Shown here: piece after piece, positions 36,126 through 47,324 of the stretch | Numbering within the stretch: the first letter of the stretch is position 1 | How the letters are laid out: each line of letters begins with the position of its first letter | The notes under the pieces: model-generated | What the model was told of the DNA's origin: nothing | Seen by the model: the letters and a program-made list of their open reading frames with translations, nothing else | Databases searched by the model: none | Position numbers and translations under genes: made by a program | From: Phragmites australis | Lineage: Eukaryota; Streptophyta; Magnoliopsida; Poales; Poaceae | Assembly: GCF_958298935.1 (NCBI RefSeq) | Contig: NC_084929.1 | Span: forward strand, 186,001 to 250,000 | DNA length: 64,000 nucleotides | Direction of reading: 5' to 3'

Positions 36126-36130
36126 CTAGG

Positions 36131-36238
36131 GCTCTGACCACGCTTGGGCTGTCATGGCCTCTCTGGGCTATTTCGACTGTCTTGGTCATTCCATGACCTG
36201 AATAGCATATGTTTTTTGACCTCCCGATGCCCTGGCCA
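36131..36238 (+). repeat. 97-bp array, remnant between two insertions
   Basis: About one unit of the forward array lies between the solo LTR and the hAT-like element (ggctctgaccacgcttgggc, ccatgacctgaatagcatat). Confidence 0.85.
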
Positions 36239-36894
36239 TAGGCCTGGCAACGGGTTGGGTCGGGGCCGGGTAAAGCAAGAATGCACCCGACCCAAAACTC
36301 GAATCAGAAAACCCAACTCGAACCCGATTTGCCTAACGGGTGGAAATATGCCCCCGACCCCAAACCTGGTGGGGACCCGAAACCCAGGTGGGGACCCGCA
36401 TGTGCGATGGTGGCCGGGAGACCGAGGCGGGCAAATCGGCGCGGGCGACGGCGGATGCGGGGCTGCCGGGAGGTGGGCAAGCATGGGTGGGCGCAAGCGG
36501 ATGCAGGCGGGCGGGTGTGGCTGGGAGGCGGGTGGATGCAGGATGACTGGTGGTGGCCTGGAGGCGGACAGATGCAAGATGGCTAGTGGCGGCAAGGAGG
36601 CGGGAGGGCACGGGGCAGCCAGTGGCGGCAAGGAGGCGGGCAGGCGCAGGGTAGGAGGCGGGCGATCGTGGGGCGGTCGGCGGTGGGCACAAGCAGGGGC
36701 TAGTGGGCGGTGGTGGGTAGGAGGCGAGAGCCCACTACGGGTCTGCGGGCAAAAATCATGCCCCGCTCCCAACCCGACCCACAATCGGGGCCTTGACTCG
36801 CGACCTCCTCTGGTGAAAACCCAGCCCTGCCCTTGCCTCCACCAGGTGTAAAACTCGCGGGGACCCGACTTGGCCCACCCCGTTGCCAGCTCTA
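36239..36894. mobile_element. hAT-like non-autonomous element with 8-bp TSD
   Basis: The left end is TAGGCCTGGCAACGGG; the right end, reverse complemented, is TAGAGCTGGCAACGGG. The flanks carry cctggcca (36231-36238) and cctggcta (36895-36902), an 8-bp target duplication with one mismatch, as expected for hAT elements. The interior is very GC-rich with short repeated words (ggcggcaaggaggcggg). Long overlapping open frames there on both strands come from composition and have no domain. Confidence 0.75.
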
Positions 36895-37885
36895 CCTGGC
36901 TATGCTCGGGCCGTATCGGCCTCCAAGTGTCGTTTTCACCCTTTTTGTCGTTCCGTGACTTATAGCGATATGGCACACTTTTTGGTCATCCCGGAGCCCT
37001 AGCCATGCCCAGGCCGATATGGCCTCTCAGGGCCATTTTTGACTGTCTTGGTTGTTTCATGTCCTATAGCACACGATTTTGTGAGTCGTACGACCCTGGC
37101 CACACCCAGATCATCTTGGCCTCATGCAGCCATTTTCATCCGTCTTGGCTATTTCGTGACCTATAACACATGTTTTTAGGTGTCCTGGGTCCTTGACCAC
37201 ACCCGGGCCATACTGGCCTCTCGAGGCTATTTTTGATTGTCTTGGCTATTTTGTGACCTGTAGCATAAGTTTTTGGGCGTCTGGGGGCCTTGGCCTTGCC
37301 CCTGCTGTCTTGGTCTCCCTAAGCCATTTTCGACTGTCTTGATTGTTCCATGACCTATAGCATATGTTTTTTGGCCTCCTTGTGGCCTGGCTATGCCCGT
37401 GCCATATTAGCCTCCTAGTGTCGTGTCTACCTATCTTGGCCATTCCGTGACCTATAGCACACATTTTTGGTCCAACCAGGGCCCTAGCTATGCCCTGGCT
37501 ATCTTGACCTCCCGGGCCATTTTCCACCATCTGGGCTATTTCTTGACCATAGCACATGTCTTTGGTGATCCTAGGGCCTTGATCATGCCATAGTTGTATC
37601 GGCCTCCTGGGCACATTTTGAATAATCTTGGTCCTTTCGTGACCTACAACATACATTTTTGGGCCTCCCATTGTCCCGGATATGCTCGGGTCATGTTGGC
37701 CTCTTGGTGGTGTTTTCACCCATCTTGGCCACTCTGTGACATATAGCACATGTTTTTGGGCCTCAAAGGGCCGTGGAGACCCCCTAGATGTTATGGCCTC
37801 CTGACATCGTTTTCGACCGTCATGACGTTTTTGTGACTATAACACATGTTTTAGGATGTCTCGGGGCCCTCATCATGCTCGGACA
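36895..37885 (+). repeat. 97-bp tandem array, block 2 (forward)
   Basis: Continuation of the forward array after the hAT-like insertion: tatagcacacgattttgtga, tatagcataagtttttgggc, tatagcatatgttttttggc and so on, at about 97-bp spacing, roughly 10 units. It stops at an orientation switch near 37886 (ctcatcatgctcgga | cagatgaaaatggtcc). Confidence 0.9.
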
Positions 37886-40740
37886 GATGAAAATGGTCCT
37901 AGGAGGCTGAGATGGCCGGGACATGGCCAGGGCCCTAGGATGCACAAAAACATGTGATATAGATCAAGGAGCGGCCAAGACAATAGAAAATAAAACAGAA
38001 GGACGATATGACCAAGGCATGGCCAAGGCCCCAGGTCACCCAAAAACGTGTTCTATTGGTCATAAAATGGCCAAAATAGTCAAAAAGAGCCCCGGGAGGC
38101 CATAATAGCTTAGGCCTGCATAGGGCCCTAAGACGCACAAAAACATGTGCTATACAAGTCATGGAATGACCAAGACAGTCAAAAATGGCCCCGAGAGATC
38201 AAGATGGCCCAAGCGTGGTCAAGGCTGCAAACACCTAAAAACGTGCGATATAGGTGACAAAACGGCCAAGATGGTAAAAAATGGGACCCAAAGGCCGAGA
38301 CAGCCGAGGTGTTGCCCAGGCCTTCGAATGCATAAAAATGTGTGCTATAGGTCACGAAACGGCCAAGAGAGGTGAAAACGGACCCGGAGGCCGATATGGT
38401 CCAGGCAAGGTCAAGGCCTCGAGACACCCAAAAATGTGTGCTATTGGTCACGAAATGGCCAAGACGGTCAAAAAGGGCCCCGGGAGGTTATAACGGCTTG
38501 GGTGGGACCAGGGCTCTGGGACGCCCAAAAACATGTGCTATAGGTCACAGAGCGACCAAAACAGGTGAAAATGGCACAAGGAGGCTAATATGGCCTGAGC
38601 ATGGACAACGCACCGGGAGGCCCTAAAATGTATGCTATTCAGGTCACAGAATGACCAAGACAATCAAAAACGGTCTCAAGAGGCCATGACAGCCTGGACA
38701 TGGTGAAGGCCCCAGGATGCCCAAAATCGTGTGCTATAAGTCATGAAATGGCCATGACGGTCAAAAATAGCCTCGGGAGGCCGAGATGGCCGAGGCATAG
38801 CTAAGGCCCAAGGACACCCAAAATGTGTGCAATAGGTCACAGAATGACCAAGACATTTGAAAATGGCCCCGAGAAGCCAAAACGACATGGGAGTCGCCAG
38901 GGCTCCAGGATGCCCAAAAGTGTATCCTCTAGGTCACAGAATGACCAAAAAGGGTTAAAATGGCAACCGGGAGACGATATGGCCCAGGCATGGCTAGGGC
39001 ACCGGGAGGCCCAAAAATGTATGCCATATAGGTCAAGGAACGACCATGATAGTCAAAAATGGCCCCGAGGAGTCAGGACAAACTAGGCATGGTCAAGTCC
39101 CCAGGATGCCCAAAAACGTGTGCTATATGTCATGAAATGGCCAAGACGATAAAAAGGCCTCGGTAAGATGAAACAGTCGGTGTGTAGACAAGGCCATGGG
39201 ATACAAAAATGTATGCTATAGGTCATGGAACAACCAAGATGGGTTTAAACTCGACCTGGAGGCCGATATGTCACGGGAATAGTCAAGGCCCTAGGACACC
39301 CAAAAATGTGTGCTACAGGTCACAGAACGGCCAAGACGATCAAAAATAACCCTGGGAAGCCATAATGGCCTATGTGTCACCAGGGTTCCAGGACGCCCAA
39401 AACCGTGTGCTATAGGACATGGAACGACCAAAAAGGGTGAAAACGACACCTGGAGGCTGATATGGCCTGGGCATGAGAAAGGCACTGGGAGGCCCAAAAA
39501 TGTATGCTATAGGTCACGAAAATGGCACAAGAGGCTAGGAGAACCCAATGTGGTCAAGGCCCCGGGGCGCCAAAATGTGTGCTATAGGTCACGAAACGAC
39601 CAAGACGGTCAAAAATGGCATCGGGAGCCAAGATGAACGGAGCATGGTCATATGCACAAAAACGTGTGTGATAGGTCACGGAACACCTAAGACAGGTGAA
39701 AACGAACCCGAAGGACGATATGGCTTAGGCATGGCTAAGGCCCGGGGATGCCCAAAAATGTGTGTGCTATAGGTCATGGAATGGCCAAGACGGTCAAAAA
39801 TTGTCTCAAAAAGCCATAATGGCATGTGCATCACCAGGGCTTCGGGACACCCAAAAGCATGTGCAATAGGTCATGGAATGACCAAACAAGGTGGAAACGA
39901 CACCTAGAGGACAATATGGACGGGGAACGTCCAGAGCACTGGGTGGCCAAAACATGTATTCTATTTAGGTTACGGAATGCTAAAAAAACGTGTGCTATTG
40001 GTTACAAAACTGCCAAGATAGGTGAAAATGAACCCGGTGGTCGATATGGCCCAGGCATGGCCACGGCCCCGGGATGCCGATAAATGTGTGTTGCAGGTCA
40101 TGAAAAGGTCTGGGCATCGCCCGGGCTCTGAGATGCCCAAAAGTGTGTGCTATAGGTCATGGAACAACCAAAAAGTGTGAAAATAGCACCCGGAAGCCGA
40201 TTAGGCCCGAGCATGCACAAGCCACCAGGAGGCCAAAATGCATGCTTTACAGGTCACGAAATGACCATGACAGTCGAAAACAGCCCTGAGAGGCTGGGAT
40301 GGCCCTGGCGTGGTCAAGGCCCTGAGATGCCCAAAAACATGTGCTATGGGTCACAAAATAGCCAAGACAATAAAAATGGCACTAGGAAACCGAGATGGCC
40401 AGGTTGGTACTAGGGCCCTAAGCACACAAAAACGTGTGCTATAGGTCAGAACGGCCAAGACGGGTGAAAAGGGACCCGAGGGACTATACGGCCCAAGCAT
40501 GGTCAAGGCCCTGGGACACCCAAAATCGTGTGTTATAGGTCATAGAATGGTCAAGATGGGCGAAATAGACATGTATGTCTATATGGCCTAGGCATAGCCA
40601 AGGCCCCGTGATGTCCAAAAATGCATGCTATAGGTCACAAAATGACCAAGATGGTCGAAAATGGCCCCGGGATGCCATAACGGCTTGGACATCACTAGGG
40701 TCCCGGTACACCCAAAAACGTGTGCTATATGTCACAGAAT
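37886..40740 (-). repeat. 97-bp tandem array, block 3 (inverted)
   Basis: The same unit runs on the opposite strand: cccaaaaacgtgtgctatag, ggtcacgaaacggccaagac, ggtcaaaaatggccccggga. Successive ctatag anchors at 38345, 38441, 38538 and 38635 give 96-97 bp. At this period the block holds roughly 29 units. Variant types match those of block 1. Confidence 0.92.
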
Positions 40741-40785
40741 GACATCATTATTGGCGTTTATGATGTCATTATTGGCCTTTCAACC
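40741..40785. repeat. Direct repeat at an orientation switch
   Basis: Two copies of atgacatcattattggcgtt / atgatgtcattattggcctt sit exactly where the array turns from inverted to forward. The phrase is not part of the 97-bp unit, so it looks like filler DNA at a rearrangement joint. Confidence 0.7.
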
Positions 40786-42057
40786 ATTTTGGTCATTCAA
40801 TGACTTAGCATACGTTTTTGGGCGTCCCAGAGCCCTGAACACACCCGAGCTATCTTGGCCTCCCGAGGCTGTTTTCGATCATCTTGGTTGTTCTGTGACC
40901 TATTGCACACATTTTTGGGCCTCCTGTGGCCTTGGCCATGCCCTGGCCATATATGCCATTTGGTGTTATTTTCACTGGTCTTGGCCATCTCGTGACCTAT
41001 ATCAAACGTTTTTGTGCGTTCTAGGGTCGTGGTGACGCCCTAGCCGTTTCCACCTCCTGTGGCTATTTTTTACTGTCTTGGTCGTTTCGTGACATATAGC
41101 ACACACTTTTGGGTGTCCCGAGACCTTGACCATGCCCGGGCTGTCTCAGGCTCTCGAGGCTATTTTTTACTATCTTGTTCCATGACCTGTATAGCATATG
41201 TTTTTGGGCCTCTTAGTGCCCTTGTTATGCCACGGCCATATTGACCTATGGGTGCCATTTTCACCCTTTTTGGTCATTTCGTTACCTCTAGCACACGTTC
41301 TTGGGCGTCTCGGAGCCATAGTGGTGCCCAGGCCGTTATGCCTTCCTGGGCCATTTTCAAACATCATGTCTGTTCCGTGACCTATACCACACATTTTTTG
41401 GCATTCCGAGGTCATGGCCATGCCTGCGCCATATCGACCTCTGGGTGCCGTTTTCACTCTTTTAGTCATTACGTGACTTATAACACACGCTTTTGGGTGT
41501 CTTGGAGCCCTGGCAATGCCCCAAGTTATTATGAATTATTGGGGACATTTTTCACTGTCTTGGCTGTTACGTGACCTATAGCACATGTTTTTGGGCATCA
41601 TAGGACCTTGGCCATGCCTGGGTCATATCAGCTTCCGAGTCCGTTTTCACCCTTCTGAGCCGTTCTATGACCTGTATAGCATACATTTTTAGGCCTCCCT
41701 GTGCTCTACCCATTCCTAGTCACGACAGGGTGTCACAGCCTCCCGGTGCCATTTTTGACTGTCTTGCCAGTTATGTGACCTATAGCACATATTTTTGGGC
41801 ATCCCGTGACCCATATCATATGTTTTTGGGTTTCCCAGTGCCCTGACCATGCTCGTGCCATATCGTCCTCATGGTACTATTTTCACCCTTTTAGGTCATT
41901 TTGTGACGTATAGCACACATTTTTGGGCATCACAAGGCCTTGACCACACTCGGCTATCGCATCCTCTCTAGCCCACTTTCGACTGTCTTGGTCATTCCGT
42001 TACCTAAACATCATACATTTTTGGGCCTCCGGGTGTCCTGGCCATGCTTGAGCCACT
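40786..42057 (+). repeat. 97-bp tandem array, block 4 (forward)
   Basis: The forward orientation resumes (cttagcatacgtttttgggc, gtgacctatagcacatgttt), roughly 13 units, ending at about 42057. Confidence 0.9.
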
Positions 42058-42195
42058 ATAACAGCCCAAAATCTGAACATGAACAAAATGAATTTCTATA
42101 AAGAAAAAAACATGCTAGCTAAATAATACCTAAGAGGTGTGTGTATGTGTGTATGTACATGTGAGTGTATATATATACATACACATATGAAGAGG
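42058..42195. other. Non-array spacer with TG/TA microsatellite
   Basis: AT-rich spacer containing gtgtgtgtatgtgtgtatgt and tatatatatacatacacata. It separates forward from inverted array units. Confidence 0.6.
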
Positions 42196-42559
42196 CATGA
42201 ACATGGCACTAGAAGGCCCAAAATTGTATGCTATACAGGTCACAGAATGACCAAGGCAGTCAAAAATGGCCTCGAGAGGCCGGGACAGCTCCACCGTTAT
42301 CAAGGCCCCGGGATGACAAAAAATGTGTGTTATAGGTCACAAAATGGCCCCAGGAGGCCGACATGGACAGGGCGTTGCCAGTGCCTTGTTACACCAAAAA
42401 ACGTGTGCTATAGGTCACAGCATGGCTAAGGCAGTCAAAGTATTCTGGGAAAGCAATAACGGCATGTGCGTCACCAGGGCTTCGGGACCCCCAAAGGCAT
42501 GTGCGTCATGGAACGATAGAAAAGGGTGGAAATAACACCCAGAGGCCGATATGGCCCGA
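42196..42559 (-). repeat. 97-bp tandem array, block 5 (inverted)
   Basis: About four inverted units (aggcccaaaattgtatgcta, ataggtcacaaaatggcccc), cut at 42560 by a copia LTR. Confidence 0.85.
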
Positions 42560-43231
42560 TGTAGCGAAGATGCCCTTAGGGAGATTGTAGAGGAATATCT
42601 TTAGGGCATGTATGTGATTTTGGTGATTAATGACAACATAGTCAATGGGACTAACATGTGTGTCAAGTATATGCTTTAATAGGTCTCATGGATGAAATGC
42701 ATGAAGAAGTCACCGAAGCCGGGACAAAGTTTGATTGAATTGAAAAACGTCCCAGAGAATTTGTTCTCACCGGAAGGTCTGGTGTAGACGAGTTCAACAC
42801 GCCGGAGCGTTTTGTCCAGAGGCAGTTTTGCCTCGCTGGATAGTCCGGTGTCCAATGGGCAGAAGCACCGGAGCATTATTAACAAAGGGGATAATGCAGA
42901 TGGCTTCACCGGATAGTCTGGCGCTCAGTGGAGATACTCACCGGAGTATTTTGGACTTAGAGTGAGGATCACCTCACTAGATGGTCCGGTGTTCAAATGG
43001 GCAGAAGCACCGGAGCATTTCCAGACGAAAGCAGAGGAAGATGACCTCATTAGATGGTCCGGTGCACAAGTTGTACTCACCGGAGTACTGCATACACACT
43101 AGATAAATCTAGAGCACATTTAGATAGAAATTATGATAGATTTATCTTGTGAAATTTTTAGAGCCATTAATTTCTAAGTGTCCTAATTCACCCCCCCCCC
43201 CCCACTTCTTAGGACGTCACCGATCCCTACA
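42560..43231 (+). repeat. Copia-type 5' LTR
   Basis: It begins TGTAGCGAAGATGCCC and ends CGATCCCTACA, 672 bp, directly followed by attagtatcagagc, a degenerate initiator-Met primer-binding site. It shares both ends and the gtgattttggtgattaatga block with the solo LTR at 34553-36125 but is much shorter, so it has lost internal LTR sequence. It is inserted in inverted array units. Confidence 0.75.
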
Positions 43232-43379
43232 ATTAGTATCAGAGCTAGGGCTCTCATCGGCTCTACAATTGGTTTTAGAGCCTCACACCTTTCACATGGT
43301 TTAACCAATTCAAATGGTATTTGAGTCTTAGTCTTATTGTGATCAGATTAGGCTTAACCGCCTAGGGAGTTGTGACGTC

Positions 43380-44245
43380 CGGGGTAGGGATGGATTCCCA
43401 TAGTGCTCTACTTTTCGATAGCACAAATTTTCCCCTTTGGAAAATTCTAATGTCTTGTTATTTGCAAGTCTGAGGTTTAGATGTTTGGAGGGTCACCGAG
43501 GAAGGGATGAGGCAACGCATCACCAACAAGGAGAGACAATTAGATTCATTGGTGAAGAGTATCCTTTTATCATCCTTAAATGTTGATGCATTTAATCGTG
43601 TTTATTGTCTCACCAATGCACATGATATTTGAACTAATATCATTGAAATACATAAAGGAATAAAGGATATGCGCAATGAGAAATAGCATATGCTTGTTAC
43701 TAAGCTCAATGACATCAAACAACTACCCCATGAAAATACTAATGACATGTACTCACGTTTCAATATTCTTGTCAATGAGATCAATGGGTTATGTTTGACG
43801 CCGATTGAAGATAATCAAGTGGTGAGAAGAATATTTCAAGCTCTTTTTCCTAAGGACAAGTTGATAGTTTTCATCATCTACGACAACAAGACATCAAGAA
43901 GATGACTCCAAGTCAAGTGCTCGGCAAGGTCACCGCCCATGAGATGACCATGAACATGGGGGTGGAAACTTCTTTCTTATCCAACACCAAGAACTTTGCT
44001 CTCACAAGCAAGCAAGCTCAATGCTAACACATAAAGGAAAGGATGAGGAGACAAGAGCAAGAATCAAGCTCAAGTGAAGATGATGGTGATCAAAATGAAA
44101 AGAGCAATGAAGAGGATGATCAAAGCACATCAAGTGATGAAGAAATTGATCCCAAGATCGCCAAGCTCTTCTCAAAGTTAGAGAAGAATATGAAGAGGAT
44201 CAATGCCAAGATAGATCATCCAATCTCAATTGAAGACTTGGTGTA
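43380..44245 (+). pseudogene. Copia gag (UBN2-type) remnant
   Basis: Translation gives SALLFDSTNFPLWKILMSCY, VWRVTEEGMRQRITNKERQL, HMLVTKLNDIKQLPHENTND, MYSRFNILVNEINGL and RRIFQALFPKDKLIVFIIYD, the usual copia gag order. Breaks: in-frame stops at about 43474 (LQV*GL), 43632 (HDI*TN) and 43686 (NEK*HM), and a frame change near 43900 (SRR*). A late acidic stretch (EESSSSEDDGDQNEKSNEED) lies in another frame. Protease, integrase and RT are absent; the element ends at about 44250, where a different LTR begins. Confidence 0.8.
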
Positions 44246-44251
44246 GGATTA

Positions 44252-44866
44252 AATATGCGCAAAATACCCAATCAGAGGGGGTGAATGATTGCGGAAACCA
44301 AATTCAAAGATTAACTCACCCAAATCGAAACTCGACTTAAACTCAGTATTCCACTCGAAATAGACACTTTAGTAAAAATGATGTAAAGAAAGATCCGTTG
44401 GTCGGATTGCTCTCAATTTTGGTCAGCAGAAACTAGATCAAATACGAAACTAACCCCATAAAAACCGAGAAAATCGGATATGTGGATCAAGAATTATGCC
44501 TTGAAAACCTAGTCGAGTTGACAAAAAGCTACTCGAGATCAAACCAAATCCACTTGAAATTTTCTCAGATAACACTAGATATTCTAGCAAGGTTTTGGAT
44601 GGATTAAACCAAGATGAAACTTGATAAAAGCACGAGATTAATCAAAAACCAAAACCAAACATGCAGAATACAGAACATAGAAAAAAATTCCGAATCAGCA
44701 ACTCATCAACTTACGAAACTTGATTTTCATTGCATAGATGAATTTACAAGATGCCTCTCCAAAGCATCTAACAAGGATTTCCATGAAATCCTAAAACAAC
44801 TCTCTCTCGAGTTTCTCTATCTCTCTGTTGCGTTATGCTGCCCTGTTTTGCGCTCTCTATTTATGG
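44252..44866 (-). repeat. Partial LTR of a second retroelement family
   Basis: The plus strand reads TGTAGGATTAAATATGCGC, i.e. the minus-strand LTR ends ...CATATTTAATCCTACA. Towards 44866 the minus strand has a promoter-like ccataaatagagagcg. The LTR is cut right at this point and fused to array DNA, so its U3 is missing. It differs in sequence from the TGTAGCGAA LTRs nearby. Confidence 0.55.
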
Positions 44867-46497
44867 CCCAAAAAGGGTTAAAACGGCACCCAAACGTCGT
44901 TATGGCCCAAGCATGGGTAGGGTAACGGGAGGCCCAAAAACATATGCTTTACAGGTCACGAAACAACTAAGACGGTTGAAAACAGCCCCAATAGGTCGGG
45001 ACGGCCTGTGCATGGTCATTGGTCAAGGCCCCAGGACACCCAAAAATATGTGCTATAGGTCACATAATGGCCAAGACGGTAAAAAATGGCACCAGGTGGC
45101 CAAGACGGTCGGGACGTGGCTAGGGCCCTAAACATACAAAACATGTGCTATGGGTCACAGAACAACCAAGAAGGGTGAAAATGGACCCCAAGGCCGATAT
45201 GTCCTTGACATGGCAAGGGCCTGGGATGCCCAAAAACATTTTATATAGGTCATGGAACAGCCAAGACAGGTGAAAACGAACCCAAAGGTCGATATGGCCC
45301 AGGCATGGCTCAGGACCAGGGACGCTCAAAAATGTGTGCTAGGTCACAGAATGACCCTGACAGTCGAAAATGGCCCCATGAAGCCATAACGGCCTACGTG
45401 TCGCTAGGGCTCTGGGACGCCCAAAAGCATGGACACGAAATGACAAAAAAGGGTCAAAATGGCACCAGAAGGCCAATATGGCCTGAGCATGGGTAGGGCA
45501 CAAAGAGGCCCAAAACCATATGCTTTACAGGTCAGGAAACGACCAAGACGGGTGAAAATGGATCTGAAGGTTGATATGGCCTAGCCATGGCCAATGCCCT
45601 GGGATGCCCCAAAACGTGTGCTATAGGTCAAGAAATGGCCAAGACAGTCAAAAATGGCTCCAGCAGGCCAATATGGCCAGGGCGTGTCCAGGGCCCTAGG
45701 TCGCACAAAAACGTCTATTATAGGTCACGAAACAACTAAGAGAGGTGAAAACGGACCCGAAGGCCGATATGGCCTAGGTAAAACCCAGGCTCTGAAAAGC
45801 CCAAAAAATATGTGCTATAGGTCACAGAATGGCCAAGACGTTCGAACATGTCCGTGGGAAGAAATAACGGCCTGGGTGTCGCCAGGTCTCTAGGGTGCCC
45901 AAAAGTGTGTGATATAGGTCACGTAACGACCAAAAAGGGAGAAAACAGCACACGGATGCCGATATGGACAAAGCATGGCTAGGGCACCGAGAGCCCAAAA
46001 ACGTATGCTATTCAGGTCATGGAATTACCAAGAGAGTCAAAAATGGCCTAGAGAGGACACGATAACCCGGGTGGGGTCAAGGTCCTGGGATGCACAAAAA
46101 TGTGTGTTCTAGGTCACAAAATGAACTAAAAGGGTGAAAATGACACCAGGAGGCCAATATGGCCAGGGCACCAGCAGGCCCAAAAACGTTTGCTATGGGT
46201 CAAAACGGCCCTGGGAGGCCGATACAGCCTGATCTTGGCCAGGGCCTCGGGACACCCAAAAGCGAGTGCTTATAGGTCACGAAATGGCGAAGAGGGTCAA
46301 AACAGCCTCAGGAGGCTTTGACGGCCCTGGCATAGCCAGACACTCCTAAAAATGTGTTCTATAGGCCACAGAATGGCCAAGATGATCAAAAATGGTCTCC
46401 GAATACTGGTGTGGCCTAGGCGTGGACAGGGCCCCGAGACACCCAAAAATGTGTGCGATGGGCAACAAAATGTCCAAGACAGCTGAGAACGACTTCG
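44867..46497 (-). repeat. 97-bp tandem array, block 6 (inverted)
   Basis: Inverted units (gaccaaaaagggtgaaaacg, caaaaacgtgtgctataggt) run at about 97-bp spacing, roughly 17 units by length. The array ends near 46497 (gaacgacttcgggacccc), where CACTA-type coding sequence starts. Confidence 0.9.
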
Positions 46498-46499
46498 GG

Positions 46500-47324
46500 A
46501 CCCCACCCGACCTCATCTATTTTCATACATCCCCTCCTCTTATGACCTCACCGACGATGATTAGGAGCACCCTGTCCCCGCGCGCGCCAGTGAGCTCAGA
46601 TGCCGATGCCAAGGACAACGCGTCCTCCGAGGAGGAGGGAGGACACCAACACCAAGGGCTTCGAGGTTGAGGAGGAGAAGGCCAGCGCCGAGGAGGAGGA
46701 GGTGGAGGAAACTGTCATCATTGGAGGTATCGATGACCCCATCATCATCGACAGCGATGATGATGACGAGAATGACATCATTGACTAGGACGAGCTCAAG
46801 AAGGGGATGAACAATTCATCATCATCGGATGATGATGACAATAAAAGTAGCCCGCCGTCGAAGAAGCGTAGGCTAGCATAGGTGTAGGCTAGCTAGCATA
46901 GGCTTAGTGTTGATATTTTTGCAATTTGGATGTTGGTTTTTGTGTAATGCAGAACTTTTTTTTAATCAGGACCTTATGTATTTTTTTAATCAATCAGGAT
47001 CTTATTTAGTGTAATCATGATGTTAGTACAATCAAGAACTTATTTTGTAGTTATCTTGTTAGTCTAAATTTTGCACTTCCAAACTTAGTGTCTTATTTTA
47101 AAGTTCCAAGCTTGGACAACAGATCCTCTCTGGAAGCATATCCCGTATCACTGTCAGTTTGTAGCATCAACCAATAGTGATAAAGAGTATCAATGCTGGT
47201 TCCAACAAACTCATTAATTTATTGGCCGTTGGTGGTTATAAACTGATAGTTATACCTTATCATTGTCGGTGCTAGCAGAATCGGCAAAGATAGCCAGCCA
47301 TCCATTGGGGTTTCTATAGTAGTG
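46500..47324 (+). mobile_element. CACTA 3' end: transposase C-terminus, subterminal repeats, TIR
   Basis: 46500-46880 encodes, across frames, the acidic and basic tail usual for CACTA transposases: IIGGIDDPIIIDSDDDDEND, then after a TAG and frame change NNSSSSDDDDNKSSPPSKKR followed by RLA and stop. From 47140 to 47310 come subterminal words (tatcactgtcagttt, ccaatagtgata, tatcattgtcggtgc). The terminus tttctatagtagtg ends at 47324; its reverse complement CACTACTATAGAAA is a perfect CACTA-type TIR. No matching left end was found in the window. Confidence 0.8.

Noticed and set aside
36144..36976. Long Pro/Gly/Arg-rich frames on both strands (up to 274 codons)
   Set aside because: They sit inside the GC-rich hAT-like element and overlap each other in several frames. 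There is no domain; composition explains them.
28560..46497. Dozens of 60-170-codon open frames with recurring peptides such as PKNVCYRSRNGQD and KTCAIGHEMAKTVKNG
   Set aside because: 97 is 3n+1, so each unit shifts the frame and the same DNA is read as three peptides in turn, with one consensus TAG (ctatag) per three units. Frame length follows from the period, not from selection.
28560..46497. CRISPR-like array
   Set aside because: Repeats are contiguous, degenerate and without unique spacers, in plant nuclear DNA.
46596..46788. Acidic DDDD/EEE frame as an independent small gene
   Set aside because: It matches the acidic tail of CACTA transposases and is followed by the basic KKRRLA end and a CACTA terminus.
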